Below, one piece after another: positions 53,432-64,000 of a stretch of 64,000 nucleotides of DNA. The notes under the pieces are model-generated. The model searched no databases, was not told where the DNA came from, and was given only the letters and a program-made list of their open reading frames with translations. Made by a program: the position numbers and the translations under genes. Origin of the DNA: Bacillus marinisedimentorum. Lineage in GTDB: Bacteria > Bacillota > Bacilli > Bacillales > Bacillaceae_O. The stretch lies in contig NZ_LWBL02000030.1 of assembly GCF_001644195.2 (NCBI RefSeq), positions 1 through 64,000 of the forward strand, in the 5' to 3' direction. Within the stretch, counting starts at the first letter, position 1. Each line of letters starts with the position of its first letter.

Positions 53432-56400
53432 GTGGGGCAAGAAGATCAGCTGCGAAAAGAAAGATTTCAGCTTCTCCTTCAGCAAATCAATTATCCTGAA
53501 TCTCTTGCAGGGGAACAATTCAGGGATGGTAAAATTGAAAAGCTTACGATTAAGAAAAAAGAGAAAGCGTGGCATTTTTTATTTCATTTGCCGACATTGA
53601 TTCCGGCAAATGCCTATGAAGTATTTCAACTGCATTTACAGAAAACATTTTCGAATATAGCCGCCGTCTCATTCACTTTTAAATATGACGATAACAATGT
53701 GACTGAAGAAACGTTTCGCGGGTACTGGCCGCATCTTGTCAACAGTTTAAACGGTTCAGCACCAGGGATCAAAAACTGGCTTGCGCAGCAAAAACCTTCG
53801 TTACAGGGGCAAAAAGCGACAGTCAAAGCTAGAAATAACACAGAAGCGGTCACCATCAAGAGGAAGCTGACAGAACTGGCTGCCCCGGCAGCACAACATA
53901 TGGGGCTTCCGCCGATCCAATTCGACACGGTCATCGAACAGTCACAGGAAGAAATGATCAAGTTCCAGCAGGAAAAAGAAATCGAAGACCGGGATAAAGT
54001 GCTGGCTGCCATTGCCGAAAAGGAAAAGAGAGAAAAAGATAATCATTCCGACGGGCCAACAGGACCAGTCACAATTGGCTATACGATAAAAGAGGATCCT
54101 GTGCCTATTGAGAACATCACTGACGAAGAAAGACGTGTCGCGCTCCAGGGGTATGTTTTTGATGCCGAAACAAGGGAGCTGCGGAGCGGCAGAACGTTAC
54201 TGACCTTCAAGATCACAGACTACACGGACAGCCTGTTGATCAAAATGTTTTCCCGTGACAAAGAAGATATCCCATTATTGCAATCAATTCAAAAAGGCAT
54301 GTGGGTTAAGGTCAGGGGCAGCATCCAGAATGATACATTCGTCCGTGATCTTGTCATGATCGCAAATGATGTCAACGAAATTAAGCCAGCTGAACGTATA
54401 GATGATGCTGAAGAAAAGCGGGCCGAGCTCCATGCCCATACAGTGATGAGCCAGATGGATGCAGTCACCTCTGCCTCCCGGCTGGTTGAACAAGCGGCGA
54501 AGTGGGGCCATAATACGTTTGCCATCACCGACCACGGTGGTGTGCAGTCGTTCCCGGATGCATATGCTGCCGGGAAAAAACACGGTGTCAAAATCATTTA
54601 CGGAGTAGAAGCAAACCTGGTTGATGATGGAGTGCCGATCGCATACAATCCGGCTGAGCGGTTACTGGAAGATGAAACGTACGTCGTATTCGACGTGGAA
54701 ACAACCGGCTTGTCTGCGGCTTATGACACTATCATCGAACTCGCCGCCGTGAAAATTAAAAACGGGGAAATCATCGACAGATTCGAATCATTTGCAAATC
54801 CCCACCATCCGCTCTCAGCGACGACGATCGATTTGACCGGCATCACCGACGATATGGTCAGGGATGCACCTGAGCCGGAGGAAGTGGTGGAAAAATTCCG
54901 GGCGTGGACCGGAGATGACATACTTGTCGCTCATAATGCCAGCTTCGATATGGGATTTCTGAATGCCGGCCTGAAAAAATGCGGATATGGCAAAGCTGAA
55001 AATCCGGTTATCGACACCCTCGAACTGGCGCGCTTTCTTTTTCCGGACATGAAAAATCACCGTTTGAATACATTGTGCAAGAAATTCAATATCGAACTTA
55101 CCCAGCACCACCGGGCGATTTATGATGCAGAAGCGACAGGATACCTGTTGTGGAAGCTGCTGCAGGATACATTCGAGAAGGGCATCCTTTATCACGCTCG
55201 CTTGAATGACAATATGGGGCAGTCTAATGCCTATCAGCGGGCAAGGCCCTCACATTGTATCTTGCTGGCGAAAACGGAAGAAGGCTTGAAAAACTTATAC
55301 AAACTCGTATCGCTTGCGCACCTCGACTATTTTTACCGGGTGCCCCGAATTCCGCGTTCCCAGCTTACAAAATACCGCGAAGGGCTGCTGGTCGGGTCTG
55401 CATGTGACAAAGGGGAAGTTTTTGAGGGTATGATGCAGAAGCAGGCTGATGAGGTTGAAGAAATTGCTGATTTCTATGATTATCTGGAAATTCAGCCGCT
55501 CTCCAACTACGCCCATCTGATTGAAAAAGAGCTGGTGAGGGATGAACTCGCTTTAAAGGATATCATCCAAAAAATCATCAATGTCGGTGAAAAACTGGGG
55601 AAACCGGTCGCAGCAACAGGAAATGTACATTTCCTGCAGCCGGAGGATGCGATTTACCGAAAAATCCTCATCGCTTCACAGGGCGGTGCCAATCCGCTGA
55701 ATAAGCAGCAGCTGCCTCCGGTTTATTTCAAAACGACAACGGAAATGCTGGAGGAATTCTCATTCCTTGGCAAGGAAAAAGCACATGAAGTCGTCGTTGC
55801 TAATACCCGGAAAATTGCAGATGATATCGAAGACATCAAACCGATCAAAGACGACCTGTATACCCCCAGAATTGAAGGGGCCGATGAGGAAATGAGGAAT
55901 ATGAGCTACGGCATGGCCCGCAGCATTTACGGTGATGAGCTTCCTGCGATTGTTGAAGAACGTCTGGAAAAAGAGCTGAAAAGCATCATCGGCCACGGCT
56001 TCGCGGTCATCTATCTCATTTCTCACAAGCTTGTCAAAAAATCGCTTGATGATGGATACCTGGTCGGGTCGCGCGGATCGGTGGGCTCATCTTTCGTTGC
56101 GACAATGACTGAAATAACCGAAGTCAATCCGCTGCCGCCGCACTATGTGTGTCCGTCATGCCAGCATTCCCACTTTTTCGATGACGGATCGGTCGGTTCA
56201 GGATTTGACCTTCCTGATGCGGACTGTCCCGAGTGTGGAACACCATATAAAAAAGACGGCCATGACATTCCGTTCGAAACGTTCCTTGGCTTCAAAGGGG
56301 ACAAGGTTCCTGATATCGACTTGAACTTTTCGGGTGAATATCAGCCGCGTGCCCATAACTATACAAAAGTATTGTTCGGAGAAGATAATGTCTTCCGGGC

Positions 56401-57730
56401 GGGAACGATCGGCACTGTAGCCCAAAAAACGGCATTCGGTTTCGTGAAAAAATTCGAAGAAGAGAACGGCGTCACCTACCGGGGGGCGGAAATTGACCGG
56501 CTCTCTTCCGGATGCACCGGTGTGAAGCGGACGACCGGCCAGCACCCTGGGGGCATCATCGTTGTCCCCGATTATATGGATATCTTTGATTTCACACCGA
56601 TCCAGTATCCGGCAGATGACAGGAATTCCGAATGGAAAACGACGCATTTCGACTTCCATTCCATCCATGACAACTTGCTCAAGCTGGATATTCTGGGGCA
56701 CGATGATCCGACTGTAATCAGGATGCTTCAAGACTTGAGCGGCATCGATCCAAAAACGATTCCGACAGATGACAAGGAAGTCATGAAAATTTTCGGCGGA
56801 ACGGAATCACTCGGTGTAACAGAAGACCAGATCATGTGTAAAACCGGCACCCTCGGTATTCCAGAATTCGGCACGAGATTTGTCCGCCAAATGCTTGAAG
56901 AAACCAAACCAAGTACGTTCTCAGAGCTTGTGCAGATTTCCGGGCTTTCCCACGGGACTGACGTATGGCTGAATAATGCCAATGAATTGATCTACAGCGG
57001 TACCTGTGAGCTTAAGGACGTTATCGGATGCCGTGATGATATTATGGTGTATTTGATTTATAAAGGACTTGAACCTTCACTGGCATTTAAAATTATGGAG
57101 TTTGTCCGGAAGGGCAGGGGCTTGCAGGATGAGTGGATTGAAGAGATGAAAAAACATGACGTGCCTGATTGGTATATCGATTCCTGCAAAAAGATCAAAT
57201 ACATGTTCCCTAAAGCCCATGCGGCTGCCTATGTATTGATGGCTGTGCGGATCGCCTATTTCAAGGTGCATCATCCAATCTTGTTCTATGCGGCCTACTT
57301 CACTGTACGTGCTGATGATTTTGACGTAGATGCAATGGTGAAAGGCAGCAATGCCATCAGGGCACAAATTGAAGAAATCAATGCGAAAGGCCTTGATGCT
57401 TCTCCGAAAGAGAAAAGTTTGCTGACTGTGCTGGAACTGGCCCTTGAAATGTGTGAACGCGGATTGAAATTCCAGAGGGTGGACTTGTATAAGTCGAGTG
57501 CCAGTGAGTTCCTTGTAGAAGGGAATACATTGATTCCCCCGTTTAACGCTATTCCCGGCCTTGGCACCAACGCCGCTTTGAATATCGTAAAGGCACGTCA
57601 AGAAGGTGAGTTTCTCAGTAAGGAAGATTTACAGCAGCGCAGCAAGATCTCAAAAACAGTCATCGAGTACTTGAATGAGCAGGGCTGTCTTGAAGGCCTC
57701 CCAGATCAGAACCAGCTGTCGCTGTTTTGA
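53432..57730 (+). CDS. polC: DNA polymerase III subunit alpha, PolC type
   Basis: Main replicative polymerase of low-GC Gram-positive bacteria. Domains in order: N-terminal domains (residues 1-230), an OB fold with [20 protein letters not shown], and a split PHP domain starting [15 protein letters not shown]. The inserted DEDDh proofreading exonuclease has [23 protein letters not shown] and [16 protein letters not shown] four-cysteine zinc site is CPSCQ...CPECG. The palm has [13 protein letters not shown]; helix-hairpin-helix and tail follow, ending [10 protein letters not shown], which includes the clamp-binding peptide. I chose GTG 53432 (AAAGGGG eight bases upstream) rather than the open frame to 53369. 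The length is 1432 aa, against 1437 in B. subtilis. Confidence 0.99.
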   Translation: MGQEDQLRKERFQLLLQQINYPESLAGEQFRDGKIEKLTIKKKEKAWHFLFHLPTLIPANAYEVFQLHLQKTFSNIAAVSFTFKYDDNNVTEETFRGYWPHLVNSLNGSAPGIKNWLAQQKPSLQGQKATVKARNNTEAVTIKRKLTELAAPAAQHMGLPPIQFDTVIEQSQEEMIKFQQEKEIEDRDKVLAAIAEKEKREKDNHSDGPTGPVTIGYTIKEDPVPIENITDEERRVALQGYVFDAETRELRSGRTLLTFKITDYTDSLLIKMFSRDKEDIPLLQSIQKGMWVKVRGSIQNDTFVRDLVMIANDVNEIKPAERIDDAEEKRAELHAHTVMSQMDAVTSASRLVEQAAKWGHNTFAITDHGGVQSFPDAYAAGKKHGVKIIYGVEANLVDDGVPIAYNPAERLLEDETYVVFDVETTGLSAAYDTIIELAAVKIKNGEIIDRFESFANPHHPLSATTIDLTGITDDMVRDAPEPEEVVEKFRAWTGDDILVAHNASFDMGFLNAGLKKCGYGKAENPVIDTLELARFLFPDMKNHRLNTLCKKFNIELTQHHRAIYDAEATGYLLWKLLQDTFEKGILYHARLNDNMGQSNAYQRARPSHCILLAKTEEGLKNLYKLVSLAHLDYFYRVPRIPRSQLTKYREGLLVGSACDKGEVFEGMMQKQADEVEEIADFYDYLEIQPLSNYAHLIEKELVRDELALKDIIQKIINVGEKLGKPVAATGNVHFLQPEDAIYRKILIASQGGANPLNKQQLPPVYFKTTTEMLEEFSFLGKEKAHEVVVANTRKIADDIEDIKPIKDDLYTPRIEGADEEMRNMSYGMARSIYGDELPAIVEERLEKELKSIIGHGFAVIYLISHKLVKKSLDDGYLVGSRGSVGSSFVATMTEITEVNPLPPHYVCPSCQHSHFFDDGSVGSGFDLPDADCPECGTPYKKDGHDIPFETFLGFKGDKVPDIDLNFSGEYQPRAHNYTKVLFGEDNVFRAGTIGTVAQKTAFGFVKKFEEENGVTYRGAEIDRLSSGCTGVKRTTGQHPGGIIVVPDYMDIFDFTPIQYPADDRNSEWKTTHFDFHSIHDNLLKLDILGHDDPTVIRMLQDLSGIDPKTIPTDDKEVMKIFGGTESLGVTEDQIMCKTGTLGIPEFGTRFVRQMLEETKPSTFSELVQISGLSHGTDVWLNNANELIYSGTCELKDVIGCRDDIMVYLIYKGLEPSLAFKIMEFVRKGRGLQDEWIEEMKKHDVPDWYIDSCKKIKYMFPKAHAAAYVLMAVRIAYFKVHHPILFYAAYFTVRADDFDVDAMVKGSNAIRAQIEEINAKGLDASPKEKSLLTVLELALEMCERGLKFQRVDLYKSSASEFLVEGNTLIPPFNAIPGLGTNAALNIVKARQEGEFLSKEDLQQRSKISKTVIEYLNEQGCLEGLPDQNQLSLF

Positions 57731-57745
57731 TGGAATGTCTCTCAG

Positions 57746-57774
57746 TTGCAATAAAAATGAGGTTATGATATATT
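57746..57774 (+). promoter_or_regulatory. Extended -10 promoter of rimP-nusA-infB
   Basis: TTGCAA (57746-57751) and TATATT (57769-57774) have a 17-bp spacer, with TG at 57766-57767. It begins 16 bp after the polC stop codon. The 13 bases GTTATGATATATT at its -10 are identical to those of the rpsB promoter. Confidence 0.75.
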
Positions 57775-57808
57775 CATTTGTGGATAGACTAAGAATAAGC
57801 TCGTATGC

Positions 57809-57834
57809 AAAGGAGTGGGCCCGCCCACTCCTTT
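57809..57834 (+). terminator. Perfect 12-bp hairpin, polC terminator or leader element
   Basis: AAAGGAGTGGGC pairs with GCCCACTCCTTT with only CC between the arms. The T-run is short (CTTTCTG). It lies downstream of the rimP promoter, so it could end polC transcripts and also act in the rimP leader. Confidence 0.6.
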
Positions 57835-57880
57835 CTGTTAGCCTCCGTTTATCCGGAACAGTGTTATTCGTGTCCTTAAT

Positions 57881-57910
57881 CCCTGCCGTTTTTCGGCAGG
57901 GTATTTTCTT
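57881..57910 (+). terminator. Terminator-like hairpin in the rimP leader
   Basis: CCCTGCCG (57881-57888) pairs perfectly with CGGCAGGG (57894-57901), loop TTTTT, followed by TATTTTCTT. It lies about 100 nt into the predicted rimP transcript. Confidence 0.65.
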
Positions 57911-58130
57911 CAAAAGAAAAGGAAGTGTGTTGCGTAAGTGGCCGCTGACGCCGTAAGCATAGATTCCTCCGGAAGGGAAACCCGCATTCCTGCGTGTGCC
58001 CCGCTTATGCGCGAAAGCCGCTGCCGGTGCTCTCCGCATTTCTCTTGAAGAGTCAGATGCCGGACAAGCGGGTAAAAATACATACGGAGCAGCTGAATCG
58101 AAACCAATTGTGGCAGCAAGGAGGGTTAAC

Positions 58131-58601
58131 ATGGGAAAAAAGGTCACAGATATTACCGAAGAACTTGTCACTCCAATTGTTGATGAATACGGAATGGAAC
58201 TTGTGGATGTCGAATTCGTCAAAGAAGGTAAAAACTGGTTCCTGCGTGTTTTCATTGATTCTCCTGAAGGTGTGGATATTGAAGACTGCGGGAAGGTGAG
58301 CGAAAGGCTTAGCGAACAGCTTGATGAAAAGGACCCGATTGATATGCCATACTTTTTGGAAGTTTCATCTCCAGGAGCGGAACGCCCGCTTAAAAAGGAG
58401 AAGGACTTTTACAATGCAGTCGGAAAACAAGTCCATGTCAAGACGTATGAACCGATTGACGGCGAAAAAGTTTTTGAAGGCAAGCTTCTCGATTTCAACG
58501 GTGAAAGGCTGTCAGTTGAAGTGACGATAAAAACAAGAAAGAAAACATACGACATTCCATACGAGAAAGTTGCAAATGCCAGACTGGCAGTCACTTTTTA
58601 A
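58131..58601 (+). CDS. rimP: Ribosome maturation factor RimP
   Basis: Assembly factor for the 30S subunit. The N-terminal domain has [26 protein letters not shown], then the conserved [32 protein letters not shown] (residues about 37-68) and [20 protein letters not shown]. The C-terminal SH3-like domain follows, with [15 protein letters not shown] chose ATG 58131 (AAGGAGGGT upstream), giving 156 aa as in B. subtilis YlxS; the frame is open further upstream but those residues look non-coding. nusA follows after 19 nt. Confidence 0.98.
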   Translation: MGKKVTDITEELVTPIVDEYGMELVDVEFVKEGKNWFLRVFIDSPEGVDIEDCGKVSERLSEQLDEKDPIDMPYFLEVSSPGAERPLKKEKDFYNAVGKQVHVKTYEPIDGEKVFEGKLLDFNGERLSVEVTIKTRKKTYDIPYEKVANARLAVTF

Positions 58602-58620
58602 CGAAGGGGGAAAAATAGAA

Positions 58621-59727
58621 ATGAGCAGTGAACTGTTTGATGCGCTGACAGTCCTCGAAAAAGAAAAAGGCATCAGCAAAGATATTTTATTAGAGGCCAT
58701 TGAGGCGGCATTGATCTCTGCCTATAAGCGCAATTTCAATCAGGCGCAGAATGTGCGTGTTGATATCAATGAAACAACAGGAACGATGCGGGTTTTCGCC
58801 CGCAAAGATGTAGTGGAAGAAGTGATGGATCCGTTCCTTGAAATTTCACTTGAAGAAGCTAAGCAGATCAACCCTTCTTATGAAGTAGATGATGTGGTGG
58901 AGCTTGAAGTCACACCGAGGAACTTTGGGCGGATTGCTGCGCAAACAGCCAAGCAGGTCGTTACCCAGCGTGTCCGCGAAGCAGAACGCGGGGTCATTTA
59001 TTCAGAATACATCGACCGTGAGGAAGACATTATGACGGGCATCGTCCAGCGCCAGGATCCGCGTTTTATTTATGTGAACCTGGGAAAGGTGGAAGCTCTT
59101 CTTCCCGCAAACGAGCAGATCGCAAGCGAAGGTTATCACCCGCATGACCGTATTAAAGTTTTTGTGACCAAGGTTGAAAAAACAACAAAAGGCCCTCAGA
59201 TATTTGTGTCGAGGACCCATCCGGGCCTTTTGAAGCGGCTGTTTGAACTTGAAGTTCCTGAAATTTATGACGGAACGGTGGAAATCAAATCGGTTGCACG
59301 TGAAGCCGGAGACCGGTCAAAAATATCCGTCCATTCACAGGATCCTGAAGTGGATCCCGTCGGCTCATGCGTCGGCCAAAAAGGCCAGCGTGTCCAGGCC
59401 ATCGTCAACGAGCTGAACGGTGAAAAAATTGACATTGTCCGCTGGTCGGAAGATCCGGTTGAATATGTTGCCAATGCACTGAGCCCTTCAAAAGTCCTCA
59501 AGGTCGATGTGGACGAAGAAGAGAAGGCAACCACTGTCATCGTCCCTGATTACCAGCTGTCCCTGGCAATCGGCAAACGCGGACAAAACGCCCGGCTTGC
59601 CGCCAAGCTTACCGGCTGGAAGATTGATATAAAGAGCCAGTCCGATGCAGAGGAACTCGGCCTCTATTCACCTGGTGATGAAGCAGCTCCGGAAGATTAC
59701 GATGAAGAATACGAAGAATTAGATTAA
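58621..59727 (+). CDS. nusA: Transcription termination/antitermination factor NusA
   Basis: RNA polymerase-binding factor that modulates pausing and termination. The N-terminal domain (residues 1-130) begins [23 protein letters not shown]. An S1 domain (about 135-200) has [26 protein letters not shown], and two KH domains follow, the first with [21 protein letters not shown] and the second with [24 protein letters not shown]. The tail is short and acidic. At 368 aa it lacks the C-terminal acidic repeats of E. coli NusA, as is normal in Firmicutes. The ribosome site is AAGGGGG. Confidence 0.99.
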   Translation: MSSELFDALTVLEKEKGISKDILLEAIEAALISAYKRNFNQAQNVRVDINETTGTMRVFARKDVVEEVMDPFLEISLEEAKQINPSYEVDDVVELEVTPRNFGRIAAQTAKQVVTQRVREAERGVIYSEYIDREEDIMTGIVQRQDPRFIYVNLGKVEALLPANEQIASEGYHPHDRIKVFVTKVEKTTKGPQIFVSRTHPGLLKRLFELEVPEIYDGTVEIKSVAREAGDRSKISVHSQDPEVDPVGSCVGQKGQRVQAIVNELNGEKIDIVRWSEDPVEYVANALSPSKVLKVDVDEEEKATTVIVPDYQLSLAIGKRGQNARLAAKLTGWKIDIKSQSDAEELGLYSPGDEAAPEDYDEEYEELD

Positions 59728-59739
59728 GAGGTGGGCCTG

Positions 59740-60018
59740 GTGAATAAGAAAAAAACACCTTTGCGAAAGTGTGTCGCCAGTCAGGAAATGAAACCGAAAA
59801 ATGAGCTGCTCAGGGTCGTCAGAACACCCGAGGGCGATGTCATGGTTGATTTGACGGGCAAGAAATCGGGCCGCGGTGCTTATTTAAGCAAAGATAAATC
59901 AATTATAGAAAAAGCAAAGAAAAAAAACATTTTGTCCCGGCATTTGAAAGCGGAAGTGGATGATGCGGTTTATGATGAATGCATCGCCATTGCCGAGAGG
60001 GATAACCGGCCATTATGA
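59740..60018 (+). CDS. rnpM: RNase P modulator RnpM (YlxR)
   Basis: Small RNA-binding protein of the YlxR family; the B. subtilis protein has been reported to bind the RNase P RNA and was renamed RnpM. The family signature [26 protein letters not shown] covers residues 6-31, followed by [17 protein letters not shown] chose GTG 59740, five bases after AAGAGGTGGG, so the product begins [15 protein letters not shown] 59731 is in frame but lies in the ribosome site. The length is 92 aa. It overlaps ylxQ by 4 nt. Confidence 0.95.
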   Translation: MNKKKTPLRKCVASQEMKPKNELLRVVRTPEGDVMVDLTGKKSGRGAYLSKDKSIIEKAKKKNILSRHLKAEVDDAVYDECIAIAERDNRPL

Positions 60019-60317
60019 GGCAGAGCAAAGGGTTATCGCTGCTGGGACTAGCCAATCGGGCAAGAAAGTGCATTTCCGGAGAAGAGCTCGTTTTAAAGGA
60101 GATAAGAAACGGCAATGCCCGGCTTGTCATCCTTGCCGGCGATGCTTCTGAAAATACCGTCAAAAAGATGACGGACAAGTGTAAAACGTTCGATGTGCCG
60201 CTGCGATTCGCACAGGATCGGTATACACTGGGAGAAGCTATTGGAAAGCCGGCCAGAGTGTCGGTCGCGGTAACAGACGAGGGATTTGCAAAGAAGCTGA
60301 TTAGCTTGCTCGATTAA
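60015..60317 (+). CDS. ylxQ: L7Ae-family K-turn RNA-binding protein YlxQ
   Basis: A 100-aa member of the L7Ae/L30e family. The sequence [45 protein letters not shown] (residues 5-49) has the family's GxxxxxG and LAxDAS features. Such proteins bind kink-turn RNA. B. subtilis YlxQ is reported to bind K-turns in vitro; its cellular target is not settled. It lies between rnpM (4-nt overlap) and infB (19-nt gap), as in B. subtilis. Confidence 0.94.
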   Translation: MRQSKGLSLLGLANRARKCISGEELVLKEIRNGNARLVILAGDASENTVKKMTDKCKTFDVPLRFAQDRYTLGEAIGKPARVSVAVTDEGFAKKLISLLD

Positions 60318-60336
60318 TTCTTACGGGGGTGAACGT

Positions 60337-62547
60337 ATGAGCAAGATGCGTGTATATGAATATGCCAAAAAGCACAACGTTTCAAGCAAACAGGTCATTA
60401 ATAAATTAAAAGATATGAATGTGGAAGTTTCTAATCATATGTCTACAATTGAAGATTCAGTTGTGGGCAAACTCGATGCGATATTCGATCCTAAAAAAGA
60501 GGACAAACCGAAACAGGAATCCGGCCGCAACAATAACTCCAAGGCGGCAAATACAGGCCAGGGCGGCAAGGATAACGCTCAGAACAAAAAGACTTCCGGC
60601 GGGCAAAACCGCAGCGGAGGCGGAAACCGCCAGAATAATAACCAGAACCGCAATCAGCCGAGAAACAGCGGCAATAAAAATCAGCAGCAGGGCGGAAGAG
60701 GAAACAACCGCGGACAAAACCGCAAAGGAAAAGGCGGCCAGCGCAATCAGCCCAATCAAAATCAGCCGAAGCAGCCGCCGAAACAGAAGCAGACTCCTGA
60801 AAAAATCACATTCGAGGGCACGCTTACTGTTGGCGAACTGGCCGGCAAGCTCAATAAAGAGCCTTCAGAAATCATTAAAAAGCTGATGACACTTGGCGTA
60901 ATGGCAACGATCAACCAGGAACTTGACAAAGAGTCCATCGAATTGATCGGCGCTGAATATGGAGTCGAAACAGAAGAAGAGCAAGTGATCGACAAATCAG
61001 ATCTATCCACCTACATGGAGCCTGATGAAGAGAAAGACATGCAGATCCGCCCGCCGGTGGTCACTATCATGGGTCACGTCGACCATGGTAAAACAACATT
61101 GCTTGACTCCATCCGCAATACGAAGGTAACCGCTTCTGAAGCAGGTGGAATCACCCAGCATATCGGTGCATACCAGATTGAAGCTAACGATAAGAAAATC
61201 ACGTTCCTGGATACACCAGGCCACGCGGCATTTACGACAATGCGTTCACGCGGTGCCCAGGTAACAGACGTGACAATTCTTGTTGTGGCCGCAGATGACG
61301 GTGTGATGCCGCAGACAGTTGAGGCGATCAACCATGCCAAAGCTGCTGAAGTGCCGATCATCGTAGCGGTGAACAAGATCGATAAAGAAGGGGCCAATCC
61401 TGACCGTGTCATGCAGGAACTGACCGAATACAACCTTGTGCCGGAAGACTGGGGCGGCGACACTATTTTCGTTCCGGTTTCCGCATTGCAGGGAGAAGGA
61501 ATTGAAGACCTTCTGGAAATGATCCTTCTTGTCAGTGAAGTGGAAGAGCTTAAAGCCAATCCTGACCGTCTCGCATACGGAACGGTCATTGAGGCGCAGC
61601 TTGATAAAGGACGCGGCTCAGTTGCAACCCTGCTAGTCCAAAACGGAACACTGAATGTCGGCGACCCGATCGTAGTCGGCAATACGTTCGGCCGTGTCCG
61701 CGCCATGGTGAACGATCTCGGCCGCCGCGTCAAGAAAGCCGGTCCGAGCACACCTGTGGAAATCACCGGCTTGAATGATGTTCCTCAGGCAGGCGACCGT
61801 TTTGTAGTCTTCGAAGAAGAAAAGACAGCACGTCAGATCGGGGAGTCCCGCGCCCAAAAACAGCTCGAAGCACAGCGCGGTGAGAAGTCCAGGCTCAGCC
61901 TTGATGATCTGTTTGAGCAAATCAAGCAGGGTGATGTGAAAGAAATAAACGTCATCATCAAAGCAGACGTACAGGGATCTGTTGAAGCTATGGCAGGCTC
62001 CCTGCAAAAAATAGAAGTCGAAGGCGTGAAAGTCAAAGTCATCCATACAGGTGTCGGTGCGATTACGGAATCTGACATTATCCTTGCTTCCGCTTCAAAT
62101 GCGATCGTAATAGGTTTCAATGTCCGTCCGGACGGCAATGCTAAAAAGACGGCAGAGGCTGAAAACGTCGATATCCGCCTTCACCGTGTTATCTATAAAG
62201 CGATCGACGAGATTGAAGCTGCCATGAAAGGGATGCTTGATCCTGAGTTCGAAGAGAAAGTCATCGGCCAGGCAGAAGTCCGTGAAACGTTTAAGGTATC
62301 AAAAATCGGCACAATTGCAGGTTCTTACGTGACTGAAGGTAAAGTAAGAAGAGATGCAGGTGTCCGTGTCATCCGTGACGGCATTGTCGTATATGAAGGT
62401 GAAGTCGATACCCTTAAGCGCTATAAGGATGATGCAAAGGAAGTGGCACAGGGCTACGAATGCGGAATCACCCTTCAGAAGTTCAACGATATAAAAGAAG
62501 GCGATATATTTGAATTCTTCGTCATGGAGGAAATCAAACCGGCATGA
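60337..62547 (+). CDS. infB: Translation initiation factor IF-2
   Basis: GTPase that places initiator tRNA on the ribosome. The N-terminal helical domain begins [21 protein letters not shown], followed at residues about 50-150 by a long Asn/Gln/Gly/Lys/Arg-rich low-complexity linker. The IF2_N domain is at about 163-215. G1 is [14 protein letters not shown] near residue 246, followed by [22 protein letters not shown] and NKID. The C-terminal domains bind fMet-tRNA. At 736 aa it is somewhat longer than the B. subtilis protein, mostly in the linker. Its stop overlaps ylxP by 4 nt. Confidence 0.99.
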   Translation: MSKMRVYEYAKKHNVSSKQVINKLKDMNVEVSNHMSTIEDSVVGKLDAIFDPKKEDKPKQESGRNNNSKAANTGQGGKDNAQNKKTSGGQNRSGGGNRQNNNQNRNQPRNSGNKNQQQGGRGNNRGQNRKGKGGQRNQPNQNQPKQPPKQKQTPEKITFEGTLTVGELAGKLNKEPSEIIKKLMTLGVMATINQELDKESIELIGAEYGVETEEEQVIDKSDLSTYMEPDEEKDMQIRPPVVTIMGHVDHGKTTLLDSIRNTKVTASEAGGITQHIGAYQIEANDKKITFLDTPGHAAFTTMRSRGAQVTDVTILVVAADDGVMPQTVEAINHAKAAEVPIIVAVNKIDKEGANPDRVMQELTEYNLVPEDWGGDTIFVPVSALQGEGIEDLLEMILLVSEVEELKANPDRLAYGTVIEAQLDKGRGSVATLLVQNGTLNVGDPIVVGNTFGRVRAMVNDLGRRVKKAGPSTPVEITGLNDVPQAGDRFVVFEEEKTARQIGESRAQKQLEAQRGEKSRLSLDDLFEQIKQGDVKEINVIIKADVQGSVEAMAGSLQKIEVEGVKVKVIHTGVGAITESDIILASASNAIVIGFNVRPDGNAKKTAEAENVDIRLHRVIYKAIDEIEAAMKGMLDPEFEEKVIGQAEVRETFKVSKIGTIAGSYVTEGKVRRDAGVRVIRDGIVVYEGEVDTLKRYKDDAKEVAQGYECGITLQKFNDIKEGDIFEFFVMEEIKPA

Positions 62548-62822
62548 TCGGATTTGTCCGCTGTGAATGCTTAATCTATGATGCTCAATCACTGAAAGAA
62601 AAGCGGATGGTGCTGCAGCGTATCATAACAAGATTGAAACAGCGGTATAATGTGTCGGTTTCCGAGCTGGATTACCAGGATCTCTGGCAGCGGACGGAAA
62701 TCGGCATCGCCGCTGTCGCTTCTTCACGTGCTGCAGCGGAGAAAGAACTGGAACGGTCATTGAAAATGATCGATTCCTTTCCGGAAATCGAAAGGGCTAA
62801 GACAACTTACGAGTGGTTTTAA
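62544..62822 (+). CDS. ylxP: DUF503 family protein YlxP
   Basis: A 92-aa protein of the DUF503 family with a ferredoxin-like fold and no established function. It has the typical [51 protein letters not shown] pattern across residues 11-61. It is a soluble protein. It is coupled to infB by a 4-nt ATGA overlap and followed by rbfA after 14 nt. The place between infB and rbfA is widely conserved in Firmicutes and suggests a link to ribosome assembly or translation, by inference. Confidence 0.94.
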   Translation: MIGFVRCECLIYDAQSLKEKRMVLQRIITRLKQRYNVSVSELDYQDLWQRTEIGIAAVASSRAAAEKELERSLKMIDSFPEIERAKTTYEWF

Positions 62823-62836
62823 GCGAGGTGATGACG

Positions 62837-63187
62837 ATGAGCAATGTACGTGCAAACCGGGTTGCTGAACAAATGAAAAAAGAACTGGGTGACATCATCG
62901 GCCGTAAATTGAAAGATCCCCGTGTCGGCTTTGTCACGGTGACTGATGTGGAAGTGAGCGGTGATTTACAGCAGGCAAAAGTGTTTATTTCCGTACTCGG
63001 GGATGAAGAGAAAAAGCGGGAAACGCTTAACGGTCTTGCCAAAGCGAAAGGCTTTATCAGATCTGAAATCGGCCAGCGGATCCGGCTGAGGAAAACGCCT
63101 GAATTGTTTTTTGAATTTGATGAATCAATTGATTACGGCAACCGGATTGAAACGCTGCTCCGCGATTTGAACAATCCGGAAGAATAA
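62837..63187 (+). CDS. rbfA: Ribosome-binding factor A
   Basis: Late 30S assembly factor with a KH-like fold. Signatures are [46 protein letters not shown] (residues 4-49) and [30 protein letters not shown] chose ATG 62837 (GAGGTGAT upstream); ATG 62831 is in frame but overlaps that site. The length is 116 aa, about that of the B. subtilis protein. It is the last gene before a strong terminator. Confidence 0.98.
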   Translation: MSNVRANRVAEQMKKELGDIIGRKLKDPRVGFVTVTDVEVSGDLQQAKVFISVLGDEEKKRETLNGLAKAKGFIRSEIGQRIRLRKTPELFFEFDESIDYGNRIETLLRDLNNPEE

Positions 63188-63193
63188 AATGAC

Positions 63194-63222
63194 AAAAAGG
63201 ACAGGCGCAGTCTGTCCTTTTT
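63194..63222 (+). terminator. Terminator after rbfA
   Basis: AAAAAGGACAG (63194-63204) pairs perfectly with CTGTCCTTTTT (63212-63222). The following gap to truB has a TTGACT at 63275-63280 but no good -10. Confidence 0.92.
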
Positions 63223-63320
63223 ATCATGCACTAAAAACCAATCATTTCTTGCGCCGGAACAATGCAAAAGGCGCTTGACTCCATATAACTAAATGAGCGA
63301 TAAGGCAGGGATATAGCAGG

Positions 63321-64000
63321 ATGGATGGAATTTTACCTCTTAACAAACCCGCAGGCTGGACATCACATGATTGTGTCATGAAGACCAGAAAACTGTTCAA
63401 GACAAAAAAAGCAGGGCATACTGGTACGCTTGACCCCGATGTGACAGGTGTCCTGCCAATTTGCATCGGCAGAGCTACAAAGGTAGTCGAATATTTGACA
63501 GGAGCCGAAAAGACATATGAAGGAGAGGTCACGCTCGGAACAGCAACGGAAACAGAAGATGCTTCCGGTAAGGTCATCGAACAGCAGAAGATTAAGCAGC
63601 CGGTTAAACGTGAACAGATCATTGAAGCGATGGACAAACTTACCGGTGAAATCAATCAGGTCCCGCCTATGTACTCTGCCGTAAAGGTGAACGGGAAACG
63701 GTTGTATGAATATGCCCGTGAAGGAATTGAGGTTGAGAGGCCAAACCGCAACATCACTGTATATGAATTCAAACTGCTGGATGACCGGGAGCAGTTTGCA
63801 GGTGAAAGCATTTCTTTCACATTCAGGGTAAAGGCAAGTAAAGGCACATATGTCCGGACACTTGCTGTCGACCTTGGCAGGGAACTTGGTTATCCTGCCC
63901 ATATGTCACACCTTATCCGTACAGCTTCAGGTCCGTTCGATATAACTGAATGTTTGACGTTTGAACAGATTGAAGCCAAAATGAAGGAGGGCACCGCTCA
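63321..64000 (+). CDS. truB: tRNA pseudouridine(55) synthase TruB (3' end beyond window)
   Basis: Makes pseudouridine 55 in the T loop of tRNA. The frame begins MDGILPLNKPAGWTSHDCV and is open to the window edge, giving 226 complete codons of a protein usually about 300 aa. The catalytic Asp is in the signature KKAGHTGTLDPDVTGVLPIC (residues about 34-53). The later blocks QVPPMYSAVKVNGKRLYEYARE and SKGTYVRTLAVDLGRELGYPAHMSHLIRTASG (residues about 173-204) are family-typical. The start ATG follows the weak site TAGCAGG. The C-terminal PUA domain lies outside the window. Confidence 0.97.
   Translation, partial: MDGILPLNKPAGWTSHDCVMKTRKLFKTKKAGHTGTLDPDVTGVLPICIGRATKVVEYLTGAEKTYEGEVTLGTATETEDASGKVIEQQKIKQPVKREQIIEAMDKLTGEINQVPPMYSAVKVNGKRLYEYAREGIEVERPNRNITVYEFKLLDDREQFAGESISFTFRVKASKGTYVRTLAVDLGRELGYPAHMSHLIRTASGPFDITECLTFEQIEAKMKEGTA

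Larger units (their letters stand above)
57731..58130. other. Intergenic region and leader upstream of rimP
   Basis: These 400 bases hold a strong promoter (57746-57774), two perfect hairpins (57809-57834 and 57881-57901) and about 220 bases before rimP with no element I can name. Open frames on both strands here have no ribosome site and no recognisable product. The ribosome site AAGGAGGGT of rimP is at the end. Confidence 0.6.

Noticed and set aside
57650-58255. 201-codon open frame on the - strand across the polC end and rimP leader
   Set aside because: It overlaps two certain genes in antisense, has no convincing ribosome site and looks like a shadow frame.
63275-63304. Possible truB promoter with TTGACT
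   Set aside because: The best -10 at 17-18 bp is CGATAA or GATAAG, too poor to support. The nearby GAGCGATAA resembles a sigma-D -10 but has no -35.

Overview
The window is an ordered stretch of chromosome from a motile member of the Bacillaceae (Firmicutes, Bacillales). The evidence is near-complete conservation of the Bacillus subtilis gene order from rnhB to truB, and Firmicute-specific genes: polC, codY, trmFO, swrB, swrD, and the fliY/cheC/cheD chemotaxis set. Strong GGAGG-type ribosome sites are common, as are TTG and GTG starts. Every gene I can support lies on the + strand. I saw no rRNA, tRNA, insertion sequence, prophage or CRISPR array, so this is core chromosome rather than an accessory island.

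Layout. (a) 1-2745: rnhB with ylqG and ylqH, a FliK-like/FlhB-tail-like pair outside the main flagellar cluster. (b) 2746-3631: an 886-nt non-coding stretch with tandem 52-bp repeats and strong palindromes. (c) 3632-5757: sucCD and its terminator. (d) 6049-14337: dprA, topA, trmFO, then xerC-hslV-hslU-codY. (e) 14754-43973: a fla/che operon of 37 genes. It starts with flgB-flgC-fliE-fliF and runs through the rod, hook, C-ring, export gate and chemotaxis genes to sigD, a DUF342 (FapA-type) gene, a small unnamed gene and swrB. (f) 43987-51459: rpsB-tsf-pyrH-frr-uppS-cdsA-dxr-rseP, covering translation, UMP kinase, undecaprenyl and isoprenoid precursors, CDP-diglyceride and a site-2 protease. (g) 51555-57730: proS and polC. 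(h) 57746-63222: rimP-nusA-rnpM-ylxQ-infB-ylxP-rbfA behind a structured leader. (i) 63321 to the edge: truB, cut by the window end.

How the genes work together. The fla/che operon encodes the basal body, rod, hook, export apparatus, C-ring and the CheA/W/Y/B/C/D signalling proteins. It ends with sigD, whose product switches on late flagellar genes elsewhere, and swrB. codY lies directly upstream, and a plausible CodY box sits in front of the operon, which would link nutrient status to motility. The translation genes on either side are grouped with cell-envelope and replication genes as in B. subtilis.

Most of the window is ordinary, well-conserved core genome. The observations most worth a second look are: a hairpin between the only Shine-Dalgarno sequence and the start codon of swrD; the uncharacterised YlqG/YlqH pair; the repeat cluster upstream of sucC; structured leaders in front of rpsB and rimP; the CodY box at the fla/che promoter; and three poorly described genes in the fla/che operon (23432, 40398 and 43157). 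I did not find a clearly new multi-gene system.
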